Of a stretch of 64,000 nt of DNA, positions 33,398 to 42,148 are shown piece by piece. This DNA is from Amycolatopsis endophytica. GTDB taxonomy: Bacteria; Actinomycetota; Actinomycetes; Mycobacteriales; Pseudonocardiaceae. The position numbers and the translations under genes are program-made. The first letter of the stretch is position 1, and each line of letters opens with the position of its first letter. A model generated the notes under the pieces. That model saw only the letters and a list, made by a program, of their open reading frames with translations. It had not been told where the DNA came from and made no database searches. The stretch spans positions 1,922,001-1,986,000 of the forward strand of contig NZ_JACCFK010000001.1 in NCBI RefSeq assembly GCF_013410405.1, in the 5' to 3' direction.

Positions 33398-34012
33398 ATG
33401 AGTTCAGGCGACGACGCCGTCGCAGCCGCCGCGGAACGGGCCGAGTCGACGCGCGGGCGCAACCTGCCGCAGTTCGACGACCTGCCCATTCCGGTGGACA
33501 CCGCGAACCTGCGTGACGGCGCGGACCTCAACGACGCCTGCCTCGCGCTGCTGCCGCTGGTCGGCGTGTGGCGCGGTGAGGGCGAGGTCAACTACCCGAC
33601 CATCGAGGGCCCCCGCCGGATCGCGCAGCAGCTCACCATCGCTCACGACGGCAGGCCGTTCCTCTACCACGAGGCCCGCTCCTGGCTGCTCGACGACGAA
33701 GGAAACGTGATCCGTCCGGCCGCCCGCGAGGTCGGCTGGTGGCGCCCGCAGGCCGACGACACGATCGAACTGCTGCTCACGCACAGCTCGGGGATCGTCG
33801 AGATCTTCTACGGCAAGCCGCGCACCCAGACGTCGTGGGAGCTGGCCACCGACGCGGTCGTGCGCACCGCCACGGCCAAGGAGGTCACCGGCGCGCAGCG
33901 GCTCTACGGCCTGGTCAACAACGGCGACCTCGGCTACGTCGAGGAACGCGCCATGGTCGGTGAACCCATGCAGCCCCACGTCTCCCTCTACTTGAAGCGC
34001 GTAGTGGGCTGA
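33398..34012 (+). CDS. Nitrobindin-like FABP-family protein
   Basis: A 204-residue cytosolic protein. After a polar N-terminus of about 45 residues it forms the nitrobindin/THAP4-like ten-stranded barrel. It has LLPLVGVWRGEGEVNYPTI (GxWxGxG motif), HEARSWLL, REVGWWRPQ and the C-terminal MQPHVSLYLKRV, which supplies the probable haem-ligating His. Bacterial members bind ferric haem and can interact with NO or peroxynitrite. It corresponds to Rv0813c in the syntenic mycobacterial block. Start ATG 33398. Confidence 0.88.
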   Translation: MSSGDDAVAAAAERAESTRGRNLPQFDDLPIPVDTANLRDGADLNDACLALLPLVGVWRGEGEVNYPTIEGPRRIAQQLTIAHDGRPFLYHEARSWLLDDEGNVIRPAAREVGWWRPQADDTIELLLTHSSGIVEIFYGKPRTQTSWELATDAVVRTATAKEVTGAQRLYGLVNNGDLGYVEERAMVGEPMQPHVSLYLKRVVG

Positions 34013-34023
34013 GGACTCTTCCG

Positions 34024-34250
34024 GAAGTGGCTTGCGTGGCGGTGCGGGCAGCGGAACCTGAGGCGGCCCCCGGCTGTGGGATCGCCTCCTCATGTATGCC
34101 CGGCCACCACCCCTCAGCGGACGCGCTCCGCGCGACGGAGCCCACCCGCCAGCCCACCGTCACCCTCAGCGGACGCGCTCCGCGCGACCCCGCTGAACCA
34201 AACCTGCGGCGGTGCCAGCGCACGGCCCACAGCAAGCGGCTCCGCCGCTT
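34024..34250 (+). repeat. Dispersed post-stop repeat, copy C (longest form)
   Basis: This begins 12 bases after the nitrobindin-like stop with GTGGCTTGCGTGGCGGTGCG. It contains an internal duplication of CTCAGCGGACGCGCTCCGCG (near 34113 and 34165), and its last 80 bases are nearly identical to copy B. It ends at the ATG of the open frame that leads into pxpB. Confidence 0.8.
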
Positions 34251-34271
34251 ATGAAACGCGGCCGGAAGCCG

Positions 34272-34883
34272 GTGCGCTGGTTGCGCTACGGCACGGACGC
34301 CGTACTCGTCGAGTGCGCGTCGCTGGCCGAGATGAGCGCGGTCCGTGCCGCGGTGGTCGCCGCGGGCCTGCCCGATCTGGCCGAGGTCGTGCCCGGGGCG
34401 CGCACGGTGTTGATCGCCGCGCGGCCGGGCACGAAAGCGCTGGAGCAGGCGCGCGAGCTGGTCGACGAAGCCGATCTGGCGACCGTGCACGACGGGGAGC
34501 CGCGGGAGATCACCCTCGACGTCCGCTACGACGGCGAGGACATCGACCTCGTCGCCGAAACCGCCGGGATCAGCGCGGACGACGTGGTCGCACTGCACAC
34601 CGGGGCCACCTACACCGTCGCGTTCACCGGGTTCGCGCCCGGCTTCGGCTACCTCACCGGCCTGCCCGAACCCCTCCGCCAGTCGCGTTTGGACACTCCG
34701 CGCACCCGCGTCCCGGCCGGTGCCGTGGCGATCGCGGGCGAGTTCACCGGCGTCTACCCGCGCTCGTCGCCCGGCGGGTGGCGGCTGCTCGGGCACACCG
34801 AGGCCGTCCTGTTCGACAGTCACGCCGACCGGCCCGCCCTGCTCGCGCCGGGTGACCGTGTCCGCTTCCGGAGCCGGTCGTGA
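34272..34883 (+). CDS. pxpB: 5-oxoprolinase subunit PxpB (KipI-type)
   Basis: About 203 residues. PxpB forms a complex with PxpC and PxpA that hydrolyses 5-oxoproline with ATP. Diagnostic motifs: LRYGTDAVLVE near the start, LDVRYDGEDIDLVAETAGIS, and the signature FTGFAPGFGYLTGLPE with RVPAGAVAIAGEFTGVYP. GTG 34272 is preferred because GGAAG lies six bases upstream; an in-frame ATG at 34251 abuts the repeat element. It overlaps pxpC by four bases. pxpA is not in the window. Confidence 0.9.
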   Translation: MRWLRYGTDAVLVECASLAEMSAVRAAVVAAGLPDLAEVVPGARTVLIAARPGTKALEQARELVDEADLATVHDGEPREITLDVRYDGEDIDLVAETAGISADDVVALHTGATYTVAFTGFAPGFGYLTGLPEPLRQSRLDTPRTRVPAGAVAIAGEFTGVYPRSSPGGWRLLGHTEAVLFDSHADRPALLAPGDRVRFRSRS

Positions 34884-35743
34884 GCCGCGCGCTGGAGATC
34901 GTGACCGCCGGACCGCTCGCACTCGTCCAGGACCTCGGCCGTCCCGGGCACGCGCACCTGGGCGTGCCGCCCTCCGGCGCGCTCGACGTGCCGGCGTTCC
35001 GGCTGGCCAACCGGCTCGTCGGCAACCCGGAGACCGCCGCCGGGATCGAGACCCTGCTGGGCGGGCTGACCGTGAACGCCCGCGCGTCCTGCACGGTCGC
35101 GGTCACCGGGCCGCCGGTCGCGGTGACCGTCGACGGCCGTCCCGTGGGTTCGCACGTACCGGTGCACCTCACCGCCGGGCAGACCCTGGCCATCGGCCGC
35201 CCCGACGCCGGTCTGCGCTGCTACCTCGCGGTGTCCGGTGGCCTCGACATCGAGCCCGAGCTGGGCAGCCGGTCACGTGACGTGCTGTCCGAGATCGGCC
35301 CGCCACCGCTGGAACCCGGCACCGTGCTGCCGCTCGGGAAGCCGGACGGCATCCCGGTCGGCGCGGACACCGTCACCGCGCCGCCCGCACCGCGCGACCT
35401 GGTCGTGCCCGTCGTCCTCGGCCCGCGCGACGACTGGTTCGGCGACGCGGCCCGCCAGCTGACCTCGCCGTGGACGGTCACCAGCGAGTCGAACCGCGTC
35501 GGCCTGCGCCTGGACGGGTCCGCGCTGGAGCGGACGAGCGAACGGGACGGCGCCGAGCTGCCCAGTGAAGGCGTCATCACCGGCGCGATCCAGGTGCCGC
35601 CCAACGGCCTGCCGGTCGTGTTCCTCGCCGATCACCCGACCACCGGCGGCTACCCGGTGATCGCCGTCGTCGTGCCACGGGCGCTCCCCGCGCTGGCGCA
35701 GGCGCGCCCCGGCACCACGATCCGCTTCCGCCCCTACGCGTAG
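34880..35743 (+). CDS. pxpC: 5-oxoprolinase subunit PxpC (KipA-type)
   Basis: A 287-residue biotin-dependent-carboxylase-like domain protein. Landmarks: EIVTAGPLALVQDLGRPGHAH, GVPPSGALDVPAFRLANRLV, SNRVGLRLDG, GVITGAIQVPPNGLPVVFLA and the C-terminal DHPTTGGYPVIAVV. It starts with a four-base overlap with pxpB (GTGA), which means translational coupling. Its 3' end overlaps the convergent aminotransferase gene by 10 bases. Confidence 0.92.
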   Translation: MSRALEIVTAGPLALVQDLGRPGHAHLGVPPSGALDVPAFRLANRLVGNPETAAGIETLLGGLTVNARASCTVAVTGPPVAVTVDGRPVGSHVPVHLTAGQTLAIGRPDAGLRCYLAVSGGLDIEPELGSRSRDVLSEIGPPPLEPGTVLPLGKPDGIPVGADTVTAPPAPRDLVVPVVLGPRDDWFGDAARQLTSPWTVTSESNRVGLRLDGSALERTSERDGAELPSEGVITGAIQVPPNGLPVVFLADHPTTGGYPVIAVVVPRALPALAQARPGTTIRFRPYA

Positions 35744-36582
35744 ACGCTCTCGTACGCGGCGGCCAGCTCGGCGTGGATCGCGGAGGAGTCGGGCAGCGTC
35801 TCGCCGTCCAGCGTGTGCACGCGGGTCAGCTTGCGCACCGAGGACGACAGGAAGACACCGTCCGCGGACGCCAGGTCGGCAGCCCGGACCGGTTCGATCT
35901 TGGTCGACCAGCCCGCCCGCTCGGCGCCGCGGAACACCGCGGCCTGGGTGGTGCCCGGCAGGATGCCGATGGCGGGTGGCGGGGTGTAGAGCGTGCGGTC
36001 GCGGGCGATGATCACGTTCGACGTCGGTCCCTCCAGCACCGAACCGTCGGTGGCCGTGAAGATCACGTCGGCCGCGCCGCGGCGGGCCGCCTCCCGGCCC
36101 GCGGCCATGTTCACCGCGTACGACAGCGACTTCGCACCCAGCAGCAGCCACGGCGCGCGCTCCGCGAGGCCGGGGTCGATGCCGCGGTCCAGCGTCACCA
36201 CGGCGACACCGTCCCGGCGCGCCGCGAACACCTTCGGGTCGATTTCGATGCCGAGCGCGAAGGCCGTCGGCTCGCCGTCCGGATCGGTCCCGCGCGTGTG
36301 GACGAGCTTGAGCGCGAACTCCCCGCCCGTCCAGTTGTCGATCACGGTCCGCGTGACCCGCTGCCAGGCTTCGTCGTCCGGCTCCGGCAGCTCCAGCATG
36401 GAAGCCGAGCGCGCCAGCCGGTCCAGGTGCGGGCGCAGCTCACGCGCCTCGCCGTCGGCGACCAGGACCGTTTCGAAGATCCCGTCCCCACGCATCAGGC
36501 CGAGGTCCTCGACGCGGATGTGCGGCTCGTCGGGATCCCGGAGCGTCCCGGCGGTGTCGTCCAAGAAAGCGAGTACGCGCAT
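35734..36582 (-). CDS. Class IV PLP aminotransferase / 4-amino-4-deoxychorismate lyase-like
   Basis: A 282-residue fold-type IV PLP enzyme. Motifs: GLMRGDGIFETVLVADG near the N-terminus, LLLGAKSLSYAVNMAAGREA containing the PLP Lys, GSVLEGPTSNVII and GILPGTTQAAVF. Sequence and the mycobacterial neighbourhood (Rv0812, beside the YgfZ-like gene) favour aminodeoxychorismate lyase (PabC) in folate synthesis, but a branched-chain or D-amino-acid aminotransferase activity cannot be excluded. Start ATG 36582. It is divergent from ygfZ across 30 bases. Confidence 0.85.
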   Translation of the reverse strand: MRVLAFLDDTAGTLRDPDEPHIRVEDLGLMRGDGIFETVLVADGEARELRPHLDRLARSASMLELPEPDDEAWQRVTRTVIDNWTGGEFALKLVHTRGTDPDGEPTAFALGIEIDPKVFAARRDGVAVVTLDRGIDPGLAERAPWLLLGAKSLSYAVNMAAGREAARRGAADVIFTATDGSVLEGPTSNVIIARDRTLYTPPPAIGILPGTTQAAVFRGAERAGWSTKIEPVRAADLASADGVFLSSSVRKLTRVHTLDGETLPDSSAIHAELAAAYESVYA

Positions 36583-36612
36583 GCGGTCACCGTACTCACC
36601 TACCATCGGGGT

Positions 36613-37740
36613 ATGCCGCTCGTTTCTCCGCTCCTCGCCGCGCCGGGCGCCGTCGCGCCGCCGGACGACCACCCCGAGCAGGGCGTGCCCTGGCACTGGG
36701 GTGACCCGTTCGCCGAGCAGCGCACCGCCGTACGTGGCGTCGCCGTGGTCGACCGCTCGCACCGCGAGGTGCTGAAGGTGACCGGGCCGGAGCGCCTGTC
36801 CTGGCTGCACCTGGTGATCTCCCAGCACGTGATCGAACTGCCCGAGGGCCGCGGCACCGAGGCGCTGATCCTGGACAGTCACGGCCGCATCGACACCCAC
36901 ATGGTCCTCGCGCACGTCGATGGCGCCGTCCACCTGGACAGCGATCCGGGCCCGGAGGCCACCAGCGCGCTGCCCAAGGGCGGCAAGCAGAGGCTGCGCG
37001 AGTACTTCGAGGCGATGAAGTTCTGGTCGCAGGTCGAGATCGCGGACGTCAGCGACGACCTGGCGGTCCTCACCCTGCTCGGTCCGGACGCCGACCGGGT
37101 GCTGTCCGCGCTGGACATCTCGCTCGGTTCGGAGCCCTACGCCGTCGTGCCGGTCGAGGGTGGCTTCGCGCGGCGCATGCCGTGGCCCGGCCGCTCCAGT
37201 GTCGACCTGCTCGTGCCGCGCGCGGACCTGGCCGGCTGGTGGGGCCGCATCACCGACGCGGGCGCGCGCCCGGCAGGAACGTGGGCCTTCGACGCGCTGC
37301 GGGTCGAGTCGCTGCACCCACGCCGGGGCGTGGACACCGACGAGAAGGCCATTCCGCACGAGGTGAACTGGATCGGCAGCGCCGCACACGTCGCCAAGGG
37401 CTGCTACCGCGGGCAGGAAACCGTGGCGAAGGTGTTCAACGTCGGCCGCCCGCCGCGCCGGATGGTGCTGTTGCACCTGGACGGTTCGCCGGAGATCTAC
37501 CCGGAGACCGGCGATCCGGTGCGGCTCGGCGAGCGGGTCGTCGGCCGGGTCGGCAGCGTCGCCCAGCACCACGAGCTCGGCCCGATCGCGCTGGCCCTGC
37601 TCAAGCGGTCCGCGCCGGTGGACGCCGAGTTGCTCGCGGGCGACGAGGACAGGGTGGTGCAGGCCGCGGTCGACCCGGATTCGGTGCCCGCCGAGGGTGC
37701 CGCACCCGGACGGGAGGCGGCGGCTCGCCTGCGCGGCTGA
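36613..37740 (+). CDS. ygfZ: Folate-binding YgfZ-family protein (GcvT fold)
   Basis: A 375-residue protein of the YgfZ/IBA57 group, which binds tetrahydrofolate and supports maintenance of some iron-sulfur enzymes. It carries GVAVVDRSHREVLKVTGPERLSW at the N-terminus and the family signature KGCYRGQET near residue 263. RPPRRMVLLHLDG begins the C-terminal barrel. It has no GcvH/GcvP neighbours, so it is not the glycine-cleavage T-protein. It is divergent from the predicted PabC, linking folate synthesis and use. Confidence 0.9.
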   Translation: MPLVSPLLAAPGAVAPPDDHPEQGVPWHWGDPFAEQRTAVRGVAVVDRSHREVLKVTGPERLSWLHLVISQHVIELPEGRGTEALILDSHGRIDTHMVLAHVDGAVHLDSDPGPEATSALPKGGKQRLREYFEAMKFWSQVEIADVSDDLAVLTLLGPDADRVLSALDISLGSEPYAVVPVEGGFARRMPWPGRSSVDLLVPRADLAGWWGRITDAGARPAGTWAFDALRVESLHPRRGVDTDEKAIPHEVNWIGSAAHVAKGCYRGQETVAKVFNVGRPPRRMVLLHLDGSPEIYPETGDPVRLGERVVGRVGSVAQHHELGPIALALLKRSAPVDAELLAGDEDRVVQAAVDPDSVPAEGAAPGREAAARLRG

Positions 37741-37771
37741 TCGCACACCCGCCCTGGCGCCGGGGCCGGGG

Positions 37772-38350
37772 ATGGAGCACTATGTCCCGGTGATCGAAGT
37801 CCGGCCGGGCGGGCGCCGTCGCATCGACCGTGTCCTGGACCCCGGCTACGTGCGGGGCCTCGCCGACCTGTCGCTCGGGCAGCTGCGCGAGCGCCGCGAC
37901 GAGGCCGCGCAGGAGGAGACCGATCTCTCCTACCTGCGGCGGCTCCTGCACGCGCGGATCGACATCGTGCGTGCCGAGCAGGAGCGCCGCCGCTCCGGTG
38001 GGGACAGCATCGTCGACCAGCTCGCCACGATCCTGTCCGACAACGCGCTGCGGCCCGCCCGCGGCTCCGGGCGATACCAGCAGCTGGAGCCCTCGCGCGC
38101 CGGCGAGTACCGCCGCCAGGCCGAGGCACTGGTGGGCAACGCGGACCTGACCGACGTCGGTGCCCTCTCCGACGGCAAGCTCGCCGACACCCTCGACGAC
38201 TACAACGGCGAAGAGGCGTCGGTCTCCCAGCGCCGGCGCGAAGTGCAGGGCGTGGTCGACCTGTTCAACGCCGAGATCGCCGCCCGCTACGCGAAGGGCT
38301 CGGCCAACGTGGACGACCTGCTGGCGGCGGAGCGGGCGGACGATCTCTGA
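37772..38350 (+). CDS. rsiG: RsiG-like c-di-GMP-binding anti-sigma factor
   Basis: A 192-residue, mainly helical protein. In Streptomyces, RsiG holds the sporulation sigma factor WhiG when loaded with c-di-GMP, using the motif E-x3-S-x2-R-x3-Q-x3-D on each of two antiparallel helices. Here the second motif is perfect: E148, S152, R155, Q159, D163. The first is E49, S53, R56, H60, D64, with His in place of Gln. The start ATG 37772 follows a G-rich stretch; GTG 37790 is an alternative. No whiG gene lies in the window, and partner identity is inferred. A diguanylate cyclase is encoded at 15075. Confidence 0.85.
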   Translation: MEHYVPVIEVRPGGRRRIDRVLDPGYVRGLADLSLGQLRERRDEAAQEETDLSYLRRLLHARIDIVRAEQERRRSGGDSIVDQLATILSDNALRPARGSGRYQQLEPSRAGEYRRQAEALVGNADLTDVGALSDGKLADTLDDYNGEEASVSQRRREVQGVVDLFNAEIAARYAKGSANVDDLLAAERADDL

Positions 38351-38359
38351 GCCGCGTGC

Positions 38360-38755
38360 TCAGTGGTCGTTGACGAACGACTCTTCGGCCCGGTAGTCGT
38401 AGCCGTTCCCGAAGAAGGCGAGGACGATCTGCTTGCCCTCGGGCAGGTTGTACTTGCCACCCTGACTGGCCGAATGGGTCACGCAGCTGCCCTTGCCCTT
38501 CGTGACCACGGACGAGTAGATCGGGTCACTGCCGATCCAGACGTCGAGCTGGGCGCGCTTTCCGTTCGCCGCGGTGTCGCAGATGGAGATGCGGTCGCCG
38601 TTCTCCTCGACGTAGACGACGACGCCCGATGCCTTGAAGGTGTGGTCCCACCCGTCCCCGGGCGGCTCGACGGCGGCGGAGGCGGTTCCGGTGGTGGCGA
38701 CGACCGCCGCCGCGGTGAGGGCGACGGTGGCCGCGGCGAATTGAGCGATACGCAT
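38360..38755 (-). CDS. Small secreted protein of unknown function
   Basis: About 131 residues from ATG 38755 (AGGAG six bases upstream). A signal peptide is clear (IAQFAAATVALTAAAVVATT, cleavage after ASA). The mature domain of about 100 residues has two Cys likely to pair (SICDTAANGKR and KGSCVTHSASQGG). Its strand-rich pattern ends YDYRAEESFVNDH. I do not recognise the family. It converges with rsiG, with 9 bases between the stops. Confidence 0.75.
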   Translation of the reverse strand: MRIAQFAAATVALTAAAVVATTGTASAAVEPPGDGWDHTFKASGVVVYVEENGDRISICDTAANGKRAQLDVWIGSDPIYSSVVTKGKGSCVTHSASQGGKYNLPEGKQIVLAFFGNGYDYRAEESFVNDH

Positions 38756-38878
38756 GGGCAACTCCTGGTTGGTGTAATGGTTGCAAGAACCCTAGAGTCA
38801 GGAGGTGACACCTTCCGATCGCCCGAAAACCGGGCGGGAGCTGCTGCACCGGGCGAAACTACTGACCCGGTACGGGTC

Positions 38879-39778
38879 CTAGTTGAAGTGCTCCCGCGCG
38901 GCCAGCTCGCTCCAGTGGTCGCGCAGGTCGGTGAACAGCTCGGCGATCTGTTCGACGTCGCCGGAGCGCAGGGCGTCCATGATGCTGTGCACCTCTTCGG
39001 CGCTGGTGTCCGATTCCAGGACCCCGTCGCCGATCAGCTGGACGAGCCCGCCGTAGTCGAGTTCCACCGCCGAGGCCGGGTGGAAGTTGGTCAGCCAGCG
39101 CGCGGTCTCCTCCAGGATCCGCGCCGGACCGGAGTCGCCGAGAGTCTCCTCCACCAGTTCCTGCGCCTCGGCCGCCCGCGCGGCCGCGTCGCTCATCGCC
39201 ACGCGCCAGGAGACCTCGCGTTCCGGGTCGTCCGGGCCCGAGCCGAGGTGCAGCCGCCGGTGCTTGGGGTCGACCAGGGCGAACCACGGCAGCGGCACCG
39301 TCCAGGTGGCGGACAGGACGTGCACCGCGGCCTGCGGCAGGTCGCCCAGCGCCGAGCTGGCCCGCGCGCGCAGCTTCTCCTCGGTCGTGCCGGTCGCGTC
39401 GATCACCGCGGCGTGCAGCGAGGGATGGGCGTCGCCGAGGAAGCTGACCAGCGCGGCGGCCGACCGGGCGCGCACCTCGAGCGGGCACACCAGCGGGCCG
39501 GGCCCGACCTCGGCGCCGTTCTCCGACGGCACCTCCGACGGATCGATGACCAGCGCGTCCAGGTTCGGCAGCGCTCGCCCGCCGGGCAGCTCGCCCGGCA
39601 GCAACCGGACCGGCTCGGCGGCCTGTGACCTGAGCCACATGAGCTGCTCGCGTTCGGCGGCGTCCGCGCGGGTCAGCTGGGCCCGCTCGACGGCCTTGCT
39701 CAGGTGGGCAGGGGTGGGGTCGCCGAACGCGGACAGGGGTTCATACACCCGGAGGTAGGCGACGAACGGTCGGAGCAC
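38879..39778 (-). CDS. Conserved actinobacterial hypothetical protein
   Basis: A 299-residue cytosolic protein with no signal or membrane segment. The conserved-looking start LRPFVAYLRVYEPLSAFGDP comes from GTG 39778; the frame is open 25 codons further but without this look. It has a Pro/Glu-rich middle, a likely alpha/beta region (WTVPLPWFALVDPKHRRLHLG) and a strongly helical C-terminus (about 225-299). I do not recognise a function. It is divergent from the DUF3073 gene, in a block syntenic with mycobacteria. Confidence 0.8.
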   Translation of the reverse strand: MLRPFVAYLRVYEPLSAFGDPTPAHLSKAVERAQLTRADAAEREQLMWLRSQAAEPVRLLPGELPGGRALPNLDALVIDPSEVPSENGAEVGPGPLVCPLEVRARSAAALVSFLGDAHPSLHAAVIDATGTTEEKLRARASSALGDLPQAAVHVLSATWTVPLPWFALVDPKHRRLHLGSGPDDPEREVSWRVAMSDAAARAAEAQELVEETLGDSGPARILEETARWLTNFHPASAVELDYGGLVQLIGDGVLESDTSAEEVHSIMDALRSGDVEQIAELFTDLRDHWSELAAREHFN

Positions 39779-39976
39779 CGTTGAATCGTGGCACGTCGGG
39801 GCCCGCCGTGGACCACCGACCGGTGCAATCACCGCGACTGTCGTGACGAGCACACGAAGCCACGTCGCATTGCACCCCTCGGACAGGGTACGGTGTCACC
39901 AGGAACCAGTTGTCGAGACGATGCGGGGCCGCCGATTCCCCCGGCCGCCCCGTTCCCTGTGCGAGGGGGTCGAGCC

Positions 39977-40165
39977 ATGGGGCGCGGCCGGGCCAAGGCC
40001 AAGCAGACGAAGGTGGCGCGAGAGCTCAAGTACAGCACTCACGACACAGATTTCGCTGCGCTTCAGCGCGAGCTGTCAGGACAGTCCTCCAACTCTCATC
40101 CTCATGACGAGGACGAGGCGTTCGAGGACCCGTACGCCGACGAGTACGACGACTACCGTCGTTGA
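39977..40165 (+). CDS. DUF3073 small protein
   Basis: A 62-residue hydrophilic protein. N-terminal basic MGRGRAKAKQTKVARELKYS is the DUF3073 hallmark, followed by an acidic, Tyr-rich tail (EDEAFEDPYADEYDDY). GAGGGGG upstream is a good RBS. The family is nearly confined to Actinobacteria (Rv0810c type). The basic-acidic layout suggests RNA or ribosome contact, but no function is established. A strong terminator follows. Confidence 0.9.
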   Translation: MGRGRAKAKQTKVARELKYSTHDTDFAALQRELSGQSSNSHPHDEDEAFEDPYADEYDDYRR

Positions 40166-40174
40166 CGTCTGACC

Positions 40175-40223
40175 AGCACACGAGGGTGGGTCCGGTTGTG
40201 ACCGGGACCCACCCTCGTGTGCT
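40175..40223 (+). terminator. Strong terminator after the DUF3073 gene
   Basis: A perfect 19-base-pair stem (40175-40193 against 40205-40223) with an 11-base loop that can itself pair GGT/ACC. It starts 10 bases after the stop codon. Confidence 0.9.
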
Positions 40224-40262
40224 GTGTCATGCCTCGGAGGCGCTTGAGTTGGAGAAGGTGCG

Positions 40263-41123
40263 ATGGCGGACATCCAGCGAGTAGGCGTGGTCGGAGCCGG
40301 GTTGATGGGCTCCGGTATCGCCGAGGTGCACGCGCGTGCGGGTGCGCACGTGACGATCACCGAGGTGAGCCAGCCGGCGTTGGACGCCGGCCGCGCGCGC
40401 ATCGACAAGTCACTGCAGCGTGCCGTGAAGGCGGGCAAGCTGCGGACCGAGGACGCCGACGCGGCGCTCGGCAGGCTCACGTTCACCACGGACATGGGCG
40501 CGTTCGCCGATCACGACCTCGTGATCGAGGCCGTGATCGAGCAGGAGCAGGCCAAGGTCGAGGTGTTCCGTTCGCTGGACAAGATCGTCGAGCGGCCGGA
40601 CGCGATCTTCGCCTCCAACACCTCCTCCATCCCGATCATGAAGCTGGGCATGGCCACCGGCCGTCCGCAGCAGGTGGTCGGCATCCACTTCTTCAACCCG
40701 GTCCCGGTGCTGCCGCTGGTCGAGCTGGTGCCCTCGCTCCTGACCGGCGACGAGACGATCAAGCGCGCCGACGAGCACGTCACCACCGCGCTCGGCAAGA
40801 CCGTGATCCGCTCGCAGGACCGCGCCGGGTTCATCGTGAACTCGCTGCTGGTGCCGTACCTGCTGTCCGCGGTGCGCATGATCGAGTCCGGGTTCGCCTC
40901 GGCGGAGGACATCGACCGCGGCATGGAGCTGGGCACCGCGCACCCGATGGGTCCGCTGCGGCTGTCCGACCTGATCGGCCTGGACACGATCAAGGCGATC
41001 GCCGAGTCGATGTACGACGAGTTCAAGGAGCCCCTCTACTCGCCGCCGCCGTTGCTGCTGCGCATGGTCGACGCGGGGCTGCTGGGCAAGAAGAGCGGCC
41101 GCGGCTTCTACTCCTACGGCTGA
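40263..41123 (+). CDS. 3-hydroxybutyryl-CoA dehydrogenase (FadB2-like)
   Basis: A 286-residue NAD(P)-dependent dehydrogenase of short-chain 3-hydroxyacyl-CoA. N-terminal Rossmann motif: RVGVVGAGLMGSGIAEV. Catalytic region: SNTSSIPIMKLGMATGRPQQ then VGIHFFNPVPVLPLVELV, with His and Asn of the HxxxP...N site. The C-terminal helical domain has GFIVNSLLVPYLLSAVRMIE and HPMGPLRLSDLIGLD. A good RBS (GGAGAAGG) precedes ATG 40263. It supports beta-oxidation or butyryl/PHB metabolism and probably forms an operon with the next gene. Confidence 0.93.
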   Translation: MADIQRVGVVGAGLMGSGIAEVHARAGAHVTITEVSQPALDAGRARIDKSLQRAVKAGKLRTEDADAALGRLTFTTDMGAFADHDLVIEAVIEQEQAKVEVFRSLDKIVERPDAIFASNTSSIPIMKLGMATGRPQQVVGIHFFNPVPVLPLVELVPSLLTGDETIKRADEHVTTALGKTVIRSQDRAGFIVNSLLVPYLLSAVRMIESGFASAEDIDRGMELGTAHPMGPLRLSDLIGLDTIKAIAESMYDEFKEPLYSPPPLLLRMVDAGLLGKKSGRGFYSYG

Positions 41124-41126
41124 CCG

Positions 41127-42017
41127 GTGGACGAACCCCTGCGCGTCGGGCTGGTCGGCGCGGGCCCGTGGGCGCACAACGTGCACGCGCCCGGTCTCGC
41201 CGACCACCCGGCGACGCGGCTGAGTGCGGTGTTCGCCCGCCGCGAAGAGGCCGCCCGTGAACTGGCGAAGCCCTACGACGCCGAGGTGTGCGCCAGCCTG
41301 GACGAGCTGCTCGGCCAGGTCGACGCGGTCGCGTTCGCGGTGCCGCCCGCGACCCAGGCGGAGCTGGCCGCCGAGGCGGCGAAGGCGGGCAAGCACGTCA
41401 TCCTGGAGAAGCCGATCGCGGCGGATGTCGCGGGCGCCGAACGCCTCGCGGACGCCGTGGCCGGTGCGGGCGTGGCGAGCCTGGTGATGCTGACGCTGCG
41501 CTACGCGACTTCGACGAGGGACTGGCTGGCCGGTCTCGCCGCGGCGGGCGGCTGGCGTGGGGGCGGGGTGCGGTGGTTGTCCGGCGCGCTGCTCGACGGT
41601 CCCTACGCGGCCTCGTCGTGGCGGCAGGAGGACGGCGGCACCCTCGCCGATGTCGGGCCGCACGCGTTCGACCTGCTGGACGCCGCGCTCGGCACGATCG
41701 AGCGGGTCTCCTCGGCACATCGCGGGCCGGACGACCTGTGGCATGTGGTGTTCGAGCACGAGGGCGGCGCGCTCAGCTCGGCGACCCTGTCGCTGCGGCT
41801 GCCGTTGCGGCCGGCGGTGGTCGAGTGCGCGGTGTACGGCGAGCACGGGTACCGCACGCTGGGCCGCAGGGACGGCGTGGCGGCCCAGTCCTACACGGCG
41901 ATGCTCGACGACTTCGCCGCGCTGGCCGACACGGGCACGACATCCCACCCGTGCGACGTGACCCGCGGCCTGCACATCCAGCGTCTGCTCGAAAGCACCC
42001 GTTCACTCGCTCGGTGA
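41127..42017 (+). CDS. Gfo/Idh/MocA-family oxidoreductase
   Basis: A 296-residue NAD(P)-binding oxidoreductase. Rossmann start LRVGLVGAGPWAHNVHAPGL and the signature VILEKPIAADVAGAERL (EKP motif with catalytic Lys) are clear. The C-terminal alpha/beta domain has GTLADVGPHAFDLLDAALG, supplying the usual His. The GTG start is three bases after the previous stop. The substrate, probably a sugar or cyclitol-type alcohol, is not predictable. Confidence 0.9.
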   Translation: MDEPLRVGLVGAGPWAHNVHAPGLADHPATRLSAVFARREEAARELAKPYDAEVCASLDELLGQVDAVAFAVPPATQAELAAEAAKAGKHVILEKPIAADVAGAERLADAVAGAGVASLVMLTLRYATSTRDWLAGLAAAGGWRGGGVRWLSGALLDGPYAASSWRQEDGGTLADVGPHAFDLLDAALGTIERVSSAHRGPDDLWHVVFEHEGGALSSATLSLRLPLRPAVVECAVYGEHGYRTLGRRDGVAAQSYTAMLDDFAALADTGTTSHPCDVTRGLHIQRLLESTRSLAR

Positions 42018-42148
42018 CCGCCACCCGGGCAAGACCCGGGCGGGTGATCGGCGGTGTCGAAAATGTCACCGGGAAGAGCACTTCCGCGGGGCTGTCCCCG
42101 TTGGTCTCCGCTGCGAAGATCGAAAGCAGTCGGGGAAGGGGATTTCGC

